Below, piece after piece: positions 1-9,670 of a DNA stretch of 64,000 bases (its first letter is position 1; the number at the start of each line of letters is the position of its first letter). Origin of the DNA: Litoditis marina (lineage: Eukaryota > Nematoda > Chromadorea > Rhabditida > Rhabditidae); the NCBI GenBank assembly GCA_964036275.1, contig OZ038436.1, positions 21,355,904 through 21,419,903 of the forward strand, read 5' to 3'. The position numbers were made by a program, and so were the translations under genes. The notes beneath the pieces were generated by a model that did not search any database, was not told the DNA's origin, and was given only the letters and a program-made list of their open reading frames with translations.

Positions 1-232
1 AAAAGAGTATGGTAATTATGAATAATTTCTTGTAGAGATACTGTGACTGTCCCTCATTTGGTAACACGGGAACTTCAGCTGAGGAAAAGGAGGGTAACTT
101 ATATTTTTTTATTCAGTTTGGTAAAAAAAAAGACTCTCAATTCAACTGTCGTTTACTTGGTTCCACATGAATGAACATGCGTGCACACTTTTTCGTTTTC
201 TTCTTTTCTTATTGAGTTAATTTGAAGGAACT

Positions 233-767
233 TCACTGTGGAAGGATGGTTGTTTGATTGTGATGGAAATCACAATCTGGTCTGTGTCGAAATTGCTTGC
301 TGATAAGAGTTTTTTCGGGTCCACCCTGTACATCTATGTTTGTCCAGCAGAACACTTTTTCAATTACAGGTTCAAACGACTACAAATATCTGTGACATGT
401 ATGATGATCACCATCTCGTAGAGAAGCGACGTGAATGAATAAATGTGTAAAGTATGTTAATATGTTCAACATCTATGTCAGATCAGCATCAGATTGTTGA
501 CAGGGTCATTTCCTGACATCCGTTTCCCTGACGTTCCCACTCTTGAGCGAGCATGGAAACTAAGTTGGGCGCGGTAAAACTTGGAAAACAAGATCCAGTC
601 ACGTTAAAGAAACAACTTGAATGCATTTATTTTGCATTTTTTGCACGACCATACTACTCGTATTATAAAGTACTCTCTAATTCATTATCGATTGTTTTGT
701 TCGGTTCAAAATAGTTCAACTCACCATTAGCGACCACAGCAAGGGATAGGAAGAGAAAGGTCAACAT
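233..767 (-). CDS. Possible small secreted protein (tentative two- or three-exon model)
   Basis: An ATG at 767 opens a 14-codon exon (725-767) reading MLTFLFLSLAVVAN, a clear signal-peptide core, and ends at a good GTGAGT donor in phase 1. A second open stretch at 233-379 follows a TTTGTAG acceptor and reads 48 codons to a TGA at 233-235; it is rich in polar residues and has two Cys, with a CWTNIDVQGG segment. The phases of these two exons do not join directly. A short linking exon around 505-555 (reading VGTSGKRMSGNDP in one frame) would join them but has a weak acceptor. No family is recognised. The signal peptide is the best-supported part; the rest could be chance. Confidence 0.3.
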
Positions 768-1900
768 CTTGGTTCGGGAGCAAATTGAGTGTGAGACAGG
801 AAACTCCCCTATCTGACGGAAAACTCCCTTATAAGGCCGATAACACCCTTTATCTCGTCACCTGATACACCCAGGATGGAATCAAAGTCGTGGTTCGGCA
901 ACATATCATCATAGATAAGACATCCGGTGAAAAAAAGATCCACTCAGATTTATGTCTCGGGGAATACCCGGTGAAACATGGTGCTGTTGCACTATACTTG
1001 TAGGACTGAACAAAAAAACTTATTTTCAAATGTTTTGAAGCTGTTCAATTAATTAAAGTCAGTTTACTTCAAATAGTCAGAAAAATGCGGAAAAAAGACT
1101 GTACTCTAGAAGATAGTCTCGCATAGTGTTTAGTAGACCAGCTGAGTGTTTACATTTTTTATCTCAGTACCCCTAAGTTGCCGAATAAGAATCGAAAAGT
1201 AACGAAACCAAACTACAAATACAGCGAGCGACATAGAGCAACAGACATATGTACCACCTTTGAAAAGACAAACCCTATATCTGGCGTAGTATGTTGTTTC
1301 TACGATGATTAATGTTGGAGAATAAGGTAAATGAAATGTAGACTGTAGATCACAAGTTTTCGATATTGATCTCATTTTCTGATGTGTTTTTGGGATTGCA
1401 AGTTATGTTTACGTGAAAAAAATACGGTTTTCCACTGTTTCTCAGCGTCTATCATTCTGGGAGGCCAAATTTGATGTTTGGAGTCATATTCGAGATTGCA
1501 AGGAAAAGCATGTGTACCGGGTGCATCTTGTCTTATTCAATGAAATTGAACATTTATCAGTGAAAATGTAGATAAAAAGCAAGACTGACCAAAAATCAGT
1601 CGATCAAAGTTTCACTGTCCTGCTTTCGATCAGGAATAATTATGTGAAATTGATAAAAAAGGAAACTAAATCCAAGTGTTTGAATTATCACAAAACACAA
1701 ATTTTACGTTAAATTTCGGTTTCCCATTCACAGCAGAGTAATGCAATAGTTAAACAAGAGAGAAAAAAACTACTGTAATAGCTATATCCTGTTTTTTTCG
1801 TAAGGAAAGTTTCAAGAAAATGAAGGCCTTTTTTTATTTTAGATTAATACTTAAAATATTGATCCAATTCATTTCTTCAATTCAAAATGCACTCACAGCC
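768..1900. other. Intergenic, no recognisable feature
   Basis: AT-rich sequence between the candidate secreted gene and the RNase P RNA promoter. The open frame at 1130-1375 (-) has no splice context or recognisable motif and is treated as chance. Confidence 0.5.
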
Positions 1901-1980
1901 AGCTGTTTCCAGTCGAAACGGATCAGCTGGCGCGCCCCTGAGCCGCGACCCGTACTAGATACGGCGCAGCCAGGCGGCCT

Positions 1981-1989
1981 TCTATATAA
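1981..1989 (+). promoter_or_regulatory. TATA box of the RNase P RNA gene
   Basis: TCTATATAA lies 22-30 bp upstream of the inferred 5' end of the RNase P RNA, the position expected for a type 3 Pol III promoter. The GC-rich 1920-1965 region upstream would be the place for a proximal sequence element; I did not identify one with confidence. Confidence 0.6.
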
Positions 1990-2010
1990 ACTAGCCGGCC
2001 ACCCTCCGAA

Positions 2011-2248
2011 ATGCGTTGGCCGAAAGACGGCGCGGGGGGTGACTCACAGGTCCCTGGTGACTTCAACTGCCCCCGGGAAGGTCTGAGAAAAGGTCCGTGG
2101 AAGGTTTGAGAAGGACCCCGTTCATTAGATCGGGGAGCTGTACCAGAAAAGGTTCCCTGCGGGGTTTGGATAACAGCTCCGACCAGCAATCACCTGAGTG
2201 CGATCGCCAAACCAACACAATTCAGACTAGTCTTCGGCGCAATGTTTT
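2011..2248 (+). ncRNA. RNase P RNA (nuclear)
   Basis: RNA subunit of nuclear RNase P, which removes 5' leaders from pre-tRNAs. Two conserved blocks are visible. GGGAAGGTCTGAGA at 2075-2088 equals the CR-II region of vertebrate RNase P RNA, and CAATTCAGACTA at 2219-2230 equals the conserved 3' block (CR-V side). The ends pair as a P1 helix: the 5' segment near 2012-2028 (TGCG..GGCCGAA.GAC) against 2229-2243 (AGTCTTCGGCGCA). A TATA box lies just upstream, and TTTT at 2245-2248 is a Pol III terminator. GGTCC at 2092-2096 can pair with GGACC at 2113-2117 to form a hairpin after CR-II. The ~240-nt length is shorter than human (~340 nt). CR-IV was not located. Open frames across this interval on both strands are by-products of its high GC content. 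Confidence 0.75.
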
Positions 2249-2461
2249 GTTTCTGTAAAGATTTTATCAAATCTACTACCTATTATAAACTTTTTCATAA
2301 CTTCCTTGTAAACCCTACATTCCTAGCTTTTTAAATGCGTATGGGCGATTTATACCTCCCATTTCCTTTCTTCCACTCTCTGAAAGTCAATTAAAACTTG
2401 TTTCCCAAGAATTCCAAGGTTTACCGAGAACTTCGAGAACTCAACTTGTTTTCCATGATTT

Positions 2462-2573
2462 CCAAATTCAAACACAGCTCAAACGTTAAATTATAAGTTT
2501 CCAAGTCTGCATCGCCCTGTGATCAAACTACAAACCCAGTTGAGTGTATTATGAGATGGGTTGATAAATACGA
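2462..2573. repeat. ~105-bp dispersed direct repeat, copy 1
   Basis: Nearly identical to 5047-5151: both run from AAATTCAAACACAGCTCAAA through GTCTGCATCGCCCTGTGATC to GAGATTGATAAATA-like sequence. Copy 2 lies inside a CLN3 intron. Both carry the ATCAAACTACAAAC motif seen in many other places in the window. Confidence 0.8.
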
Positions 2574-3293
2574 AATTAGAGATGTTATCAGTGTGGCACA
2601 AACGTTTGTGAACAACCTTCGACAAAAGTGGAGTAAACTTAATGAACTCACATTAACGATTAACACGAACATTTCCAGAACGAACTTCCTTATCCAACTC
2701 AACATTTTACAACTTTTTGCGCTACAAAGTACATTCTTGTTCTGATTTGTTTAGTAGTTCGGTTATCGAGCATATGTTTATGTTTTTAGGAAGGAAAATG
2801 TTCACCGCAACTGTAAGGCGCTTTTTTCGTAGCAAATTTGCTCCCGTTGTAATTCGGTCGAGAGTAGTAAATGTAGGCGTGTATTGAGTTCGAACTACAA
2901 CTGAGGTATGATTTTCCCCGATAGTTTCCCAATGCTCTCGTTTCGAATAGGAGTACAAGTACGATAGTCCTCTTGGGAAAGAGGATACAGCAATTCGACA
3001 AATCAGCGCGGCTTGGAAAACCACTAAACAACAACTTTACAGGTTTTGCAATCTGATCCTCCTTGTATTGTTCGGTTTAGCACGTCTGCATTTTGAGTAT
3101 CTTGCGAAATGTGTCCAACTAGTCACGTTCAAGACTGGAAAACAACCATTTCCGGATCGGAAACGAGGAAAATTCGGTTTTCCGAGAAAAACCTTTTTTG
3201 GCACGTATTGCACAGGTACGCTTCTCAACGAGCGTGCTCGTCTGGCTGGATTGGCCATTGTTGGTAGCTCGTGCTCATCGGACGGTCTGCTAG

Positions 3294-3720
3294 ATGTTGT
3301 CGGTACTCTATCTCGTCGCTCAAAGTCTCATCCTGGCTGGAGTCATGGTCAACTGCAAAGGCAAAAAGTCAGTTTGCTTGCTCTTGAAACTTGTGTTTGT
3401 TTGTTTGTTTGTTTGTTTAATTGTTGTTCTATTTCCTGTTTTGGTTGGCGAAAAGAACTATAGAATAGACTAGATTCAACGTCCTATACTTTACTTTCCA
3501 CTTTGTTAGATGTGGCACTCCAAATGTATTGCTCATGGATAACACAAATAGAGGTGTTAATCTTATCAAACGTTATCTATTCACTCTCACACCTCGCTCT
3601 CATGTTTAAGCTAGTAGGTTTGAAAAATCGATGCTGTTTTGATTTAAAAGTATCATTTTCAGGGACGCTGCTGCTGGTGGTGGTGCATCAAAGCAGGGAA
3701 CCGCACCGGTAATATTTTAG
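3294..3720 (+). CDS. Candidate tiny membrane-anchored or secreted protein
   Basis: Exon 1 (3294-3367) reads MLSVLYLVAQSLILAGVMVN followed by CKGKK: a hydrophobic segment ending in a Cys and a basic cluster. It uses a GTCAGT donor in phase 2. Exon 2 starts at 3663 after TTTTCAG and reads in frame as DAAAGGGASKQGTAP, followed by VIF and a TAG at 3718-3720, giving about 43 aa. An alternative donor at 3712 could splice to an acceptor at 3986, replacing VIF with EDI. It lies tail-to-tail with the CLN3 homologue. A hydrophobic head plus Cys-Lys-rich stretch is common among short nematode proteins, but I cannot name a family. The splice frame is consistent; coding status is unproven. Confidence 0.38.
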
Positions 3721-4054
3721 TCTTGAGTTTTCGATATTCTAACAACCCTTTTTTACTATTTCCCGTTGAAGTGTCTCGACTACAATGAAGTATCGAAGCA
3801 TCTCTTGCTACATGATTTCAACAAACTGACTGAAAAGAGTTTTGATAATGATTATATTGATCATAGACAGCATTATTCACAATGATTTGCATGATAACTT
3901 TGAAAAATGTGTTTCTTATGCTAGGAAATGTGCGAAAAACCCGATTATTTTTTTTACAAGGAATTGTAATCTTTGTTCTTACAGGAAGACATATAAAAAT
4001 ATTCATCGAGTTTTACTGTTGTTCTATTTTCAAAAAATCAATGTGAAAAGTTTA

Positions 4055-7000
4055 TTAGTACAAAGGTAGATAACAGACATAGTTGTACATGGGTATGGCT
4101 GTTAGAGCAGCCACCGTAATTCCCACACTGTCCGCTACAGAAACTGTTGACAGCGCGAATTCTCGAATATTCGGACTCACCTGAACATAAAATATGAAGT
4201 TGTCTCGGTTTTTGAGGAACTTTCGTTAGTTCTAGACTGTTTTTGATTGGAAAATGCAAAATTTAAAAATAGTTAGTTGCTCGCAGCATCTTTCTTACAC
4301 GAACAAACCATGTTTTACCTGGATGTTTGTTCTTTGTTTACAAAAACCGGTTCAATTGAAGAAGTTGCCTGTTTTGCAACATACTGTGACACAACTAGAG
4401 GAAAGGGTTACAAGAAGAAGTTTTCCCATCTCTACCGTAGTGTTTTTGTCGTTCTTTCCAAACGAAAATCACTTGACAATCGCTCGAAGACATGCTTAAA
4501 GCGCAAAACTTGAAGACTCAGGTTCAGATTAGAGTCTCACCTTGTGATGAATATGGTGAAAGCTGTTTACGTAAGCCGCGCCACCAATGAGTCCCTCGTA
4601 GACTACCATCACCGCCACGACGGCAAAATGAGGAACGAAAGAGTACAGGGCGTTTACGAAGAAGAAAACCACGTTCAGCAGCTAAAGTTACAACATCAAA
4701 AGTACCATTTAATATGTTATACAACTCTCTCCATCAAAACCGAAAAAAGCCATTTTTGAAAAATTGTAATTAATCGTTTTTGAAATCTCGAATTTCTGTG
4801 TACAAAAACTAATCTGCGCAGCGCTACGCCCTACGCGCTGCGCGCGATTCGATACTCGTTTCATCTACCTATTTGCTGCTTGATGCAATAAGCGCACCAA
4901 CGTGGAGGAGATTAACTTTAAAAGATTGATCTATTCACAAAGATTGGTTCTATCATAACAACTAGCCGGCAGGAACAGGTTTAATCTGCCCTTCAGTGTG
5001 CGATCTTCATAGTATGTAGGATGTTCACTTTTGAGCTTTAGGTGAAAATTCAAACACAGCTCAAACGTTAAATTATTAGTTTCCAAGTCTGCATCGCCCT
5101 GTGATCAAACTACAAACCCAGTTGACTGTATTATGAGATTGATAAATATGAATACCTGAAGAATGGGCAACAAAGCGATACCCATCATGTTCAATTGCAC
5201 AACATTTATAGATGAACGAGAGATGAACACTCCGACCTGGTAGAGAGCCTGGAATGTATGAAATATAAAACTATAAACCATATTTTTCTTTCTAATCGTA
5301 ATGTTTCAAAATTGTGCGCCTAGTTGGGGATTACGCAATTCAAAACAGAAATTGGAATTGGAACTTGCAAACACAATCTTTACTCAGGCAAACATTGAAG
5401 CAAACAATGAATTTGAGCAAAAATTTACCTGATACCATCTATACTGGGCGCCAGGGCTACTCTCGAAACTATTAGCACAGTCAAATGTAGTCAGCTCGAT
5501 CTGAAAACGAGAAAACGTCCTCATTTTGGGCAAGGCAAGAACATTTCAGAAATTCATCACGTTGTGTTCCAGAAAAACTGTCATTCTGTCAAAACGTCAA
5601 GAGTGTCTCACGATCTTCAAATGTTGTGACATAATTTCCATTGAGTGATCTCATGAGTTGCAGTGCTGATCGCTGCGGCGTTGTTCATGATCTCTGATAT
5701 AAATTTCCATCTCAACTCCATCTCTACTTTAGACTTGCAACCCGAATGTAACAGACAGCCTCTTGGAGGATAGCCGTTGTCTTCCTAGAAGACTCTTTTC
5801 CTCCAACTCCCAGCGCCCTTTTGACGCCAACAACACCTTCACACAACACACAGTGATACGGGAGAAAAATAAAGCTTTTATTGTATTGTATTGTATTGTA
5901 ACCGTGTACTAGATATGAATGAGAATGAAACGCACCAATCCTTGATTGATGAAGTACTCCGCAAAATACACCAAAAAGAGAGGTACCATGTATCGCAACA
6001 AGCTCTGGAAACGAATGTGGTACGAAGAAAAACAACTGCGATTCTGCTTCATTCTTCATTGTGTTTGTAGTTTGAACCTTGTGATGAGCAGAGGTTTTCC
6101 GATCAAACTACAAGTGAAATTTGACCACGCTCTCTAAACCACTGTTTGCGTGGGCAAAGGAAAGAGAGAACGTTACCATTTGGTAACTAACCTTGACTAC
6201 GGGCCATTTATTCTCTGAAGTGTCTTTTTTGTTCAGTTTCTGACTTGAATCGGATTCAGATTCACTCGGGTTTCTCGCTGCTGTCGACGTAACGGAGCTG
6301 AAAAAGAACATATCGGTCTCATATCGAAGGGATCGTTTCGCCATCCCAAAATAATTTAAATGTCTGATCAGCTCAAAACTCGGAATCGGACAGAAACTCG
6401 AAATCGGACATACAACTTACACTTGAACAGCTATACGTGTGAAAAAAATACTCCCTATTTTTTGAAATGACAGCAATAGAAGTCAACCACATCCACTCCT
6501 CTCTAGTTTGATTTGTTATATAAACTTTCATTGTTGCACTTTTTTCTCATTTCAGATGTTCTTGTAGATGTACAGACCAGCGTGTTGACGCAGAATTCGG
6601 AAGTTTTTTTGAACTCTCCCCCGGTCTTCCATGAGAACGTTATGAGAATAATCGGAGAAACTGACTATTTCGAAGTTTTTCCCGTATGTATCCATGTGTT
6701 TGGCTTAGATAGACGGACTGTTCTAATAGTTTCCGGACGTTCAAGAAGTATGTAGTACCTGGAAGGACTTAGCTGATAACACAGGACCAAGCACAAGCAA
6801 ATCCCAACGGCTCGTTCCCGACCCAAGTTTCCACATTCATGCATTAGTTCTTTGCTCTTGCGTCCCACCGTGTTAGTATAGTTCCGGTCATTCCCACTGA
6901 GACTTGGCAGCGTGCCAATGAATCTTCCAGGCCATTTCTCACCACTTTGGAGTTTTTCAAAAAAACTGCAAATCTCCGTTAGAGGTGGTTCTGTCCCGTA

Positions 7001-9670
7001 AGAGCACGAGAATCTAAAAAGTTTTTGGAATACCTAGGTTCCCTTTGAGAAATAGTCATCTCAAAATCTTGGCACGCTGTCAACAAGTCTCAGTGAGTAT
7101 GAAATAAACTATAGGCTCGTATGATAATGTGAAAAGTGTAGTTACTGAGCTTATCCTGACCAAGAGTTTGCGAACATGGTTGAAGTGAACTTGCGACGCA
7201 TACCTCACCTTACAGTTGAATATTGTGTTCGGTTTTGAATATTTTGAAGCTTGATTGAATGCCATTTTACCAAGTCCTCATTTCACGTTTATCACTCACG
7301 TGTGCAAACTCACGTGAGAAAGAGTATGACCGGTCCGATGAGCATGAGCAGCATAGCTTGAGTGGAGGTGAGGTTCATGAGATGAACATCAGTGAGAGCT
7401 GCGTACGAGAAGGCCCCCATTATACCAGCCATTCCAGTTCCGGAAGACCAACTCGAGATAGTTTGTCTGAACGCAAAAGTCATATAATTTCACAAAGTTT
7501 ATTCAAGAAAGTTCTGGGGTTCAACTACACTGAACACTCTTGTAGGAACATTTCTGTTTTTACAATTAAAGTAGTGAAGCTCATTGAAACAGGTCCACTT
7601 TATATCTCATAATAACAATATGAAATTCTGTTGCTGCGAAGACAGTGAACTGATGAATCAGAAACAAACTAGCTTCGAGTAGTGACTGGCCAGTCCCAAG
7701 TAGGTGGTTTCTCCCAGACCTCCGGAGAATGACATCAACATCACGCCAATCAGCGCCAAAGACACCGAATCTGCGCAAGCTGTTAGCAGAAGGGCGAGAG
7801 CTTGCGTCAAACAAACGCAAGAATGACGAACCCTGGAAAGAATGTGTTTTCAATTTGTGCGCAAAGCATGTTTCGTAACTGAAAAAACCAAGAAATCAAC
7901 GAAGTATAGTTAACTCTGAGAACCACCAATTTTACTAGATGTAAGTGTGATTTCACATTTTCAAACTGTCGTCCTTTTACTCGAAACTACACAATGTCGA
8001 CATGTAGAGTAGAAAAACTGTCATTTTGATACTCAACGATTCAATTTAACTGACACTAACGAGTTGTTCCAAACTAAAGTGATTAAAACTTACCCGTAAG
8101 GAAGTTTATGAGCAATAAAGGGGTTGATAACTTTGAAAATTAGACAAGGAAATATGGCGCACAGAAGGACTAAACCGGCTGATTGGGGAGAACACTGGCG
8201 AGTGGTCAAATCGACCTGAAACGAGATACATAAAATATAAATAAACCGAATTATATTGAATGAAATAAGCTTAGTTAGATTAAAGTATTACTTAAATGAA
8301 TAGATGAATCAAGAATTATTAGTTAATTATTGATTAAGCTTGATTAAAGAGATGAATCAAGAATTATAGTTAATTATTGATTAAGCTTGATTAAAGTTTG
8401 GCCTCTGTACCTCAAGTTCATAGTTCGAACAGAGGTCTATAGTCTCGTCATTTATACGTGGGCTCGTACAGAATTCTTTCAACGGCAAAAAAGTGCTAAA
8501 GTTTACCCTCCCGTGCTGTGTTTAATGTTTCTTGCGCAAACTTGAAACATTTGAGTCAGCAAACATTTCGTACTTCGTTTGACTATGTGTTGTTCAAAGG
8601 AAACTTTAAGGGTGCGGTAGTACCCTGTAAGAAAAATAGATCGGTTTCAAACCAACCACGGAAATAGGTTATGAGTTCTCTAATTTAATGGAAAAACGAA
8701 CCAGACACTCTTCCTTGTTCTCAATTGTTGTTTGATTCGTCTCCTGCTTGTTTATAATGTCTTGTGCTGCACTCAACATAACCACATAAACCACATTGTT
8801 GAAGACTCCAAATGTCCTATAAGTCTGAGAAATAGAAATAGAGTGGTTGAAATTTATGAAAACTCTTCTATTCAGCTACATTTGATACTTTCAAGTTTGA
8901 AAAACATTTTTCCTTTGGACAAAAACCAATTATGTGGGTTCAAAAAGGCTTTGTGTTGTAATTTTATGTGAATCACACATCAAAAGTCTCATAGTTCGAC
9001 TGAATTACACTGAAATGAAACATCAAACTACAAACAGAGCAAGATCGAAGTACCGTTTTCGTTCTTTGTCTCGAGGCAACCTTTTTGACGTTCTCGTTAA
9101 AATCTCATTTTTGTTGCGAACAAAAAAACTACAGGGTATTTCAGATCCCTCCTTCCGTTTTTTTTCTAAATTCTCTTTGTCGGTGAATTCTATATGTAAC
9201 CGGGTTTTTTGGTAACCTAACCGGTTTTTAGGTAACCTTTTTTCCGGTTACTTCGATAGGTAACCGGTCGGTAGCCGAAAATGAAAAAACGGTTACCTGT
9301 TTTTCCAACGCAAAATGTGGTTTCTACCGTTAGTTTGTACGGTAACCGGACTTCAGTTTTAGGTTACCTACCGGTTACCTGTGAGGTAACCTGAAAAAAG
9401 GGTTACCAAAAACCGGTTAGGTTACCTAAAAACCCGGTTAGTTGTAGAATTGGCCCTCTTTGTCTCCTTCGGCAACATTTGGAGGCCAGTCAAGTAATAG
9501 ATTGAGATCGATGTACAAAAAACGAGATAGGAGGAAGTGTACTTTGAAGATGGACTTTGGTGTTAAATATTCAAATTATTCTTTGATTTGATTTTAATTT
9601 AATGACAATAATCTCACCAGAAAGCGATCAGGTTTCGAGATTTCCAACCATCAGACGAACTTTGAACCAT
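4055..9670 (-). CDS. cln-3: CLN3 (battenin) homologue, lysosomal membrane protein
   Basis: Polytopic lysosomal/endosomal membrane protein whose human orthologue is lost in juvenile Batten disease. Exons (5' to 3'): 9618-9670, 8702-8816, 8094-8215, 7674-7832, 7314-7466, 6192-6297, 5936-6004, 5429-5500, 5156-5248, 4541-4681, 4055-4180; 402 aa (human 438). Signature segments in order: NLIAFWTFGVFNNVVYVVML; an acidic luminal loop with an NQTT glycosylation site; CSPQSAGLVLLCAIFP; SFSGGLGETTYLGLASHYS; SSWSSGTGMAG; an acidic Ser-rich cytosolic loop; VPLFLVYFAEYFINQGL; QYRWYQALYQVGVFISRSS; VYEGLIGGAAYVNSFHHI; REFALSTVSVADSVGI. All match CLN3 order and spacing. It ends YVCYLPLY, without the CAAX-like end of the human protein. 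Start chosen because WKSRNLIAFW aligns with the CLN3 N-terminus. The exon 4 donor appears to be GC rather than GT. Confidence 0.96.
5047..5151. repeat. ~105-bp dispersed direct repeat, copy 2
   Basis: Near-identical partner of 2462-2573, ending only a few bases from the CLN3 exon 9 donor (exon end at 5156), so the downstream part of this intron is almost entirely repeat at its 5' edge. It contains the GATCAAACTACAAAC motif. Confidence 0.8.
5880..5900. repeat. (TTGTA)n microsatellite
   Basis: About four tandem copies of TTGTA within the CLN3 intron following exon 7. Confidence 0.8.
6893..7097. repeat. MITE-like inverted-repeat element (CACTGAGACTTG family), copy 1
   Basis: The left end reads CCCACTGAGACTTGGCAGCG and the right end is its near reverse complement (GCACGCTGTCAACAAGTCTCAGTGAG region, 7072-7097). 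About 205 bp long, no coding capacity, in the CLN3 intron between exons 5 and 6. A second member lies at 56412-56569. Confidence 0.65.
8302..8396. repeat. Two-unit tandem repeat (48 + 47 bp)
   Basis: AGATGAATCAAGAATTAT... to TTGATTAAAG is present twice head-to-tail (8302-8349, 8350-8396) with a one-base length difference. It lies in the CLN3 intron between exons 2 and 3. Confidence 0.85.
9198..9440. repeat. Large GGTAACC-rich palindromic element
   Basis: The first ~41 bp (TAACCGGGTTTTTTGGTAAC...) are almost perfectly reverse-complementary to the last ~41 bp (...CTAAAAACCCGGTTA). The interior is filled with further GGTAACC/CCGGTTAC units in both orientations, so the whole 243 bp could fold. 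It sits in CLN3 intron 1. Confidence 0.85.

Noticed and set aside
1820..2189. Overlapping 88-codon frames on both strands
   Set aside because: They cover the RNase P RNA gene and its promoter; the open frames follow from its GC-rich, stop-poor sequence.
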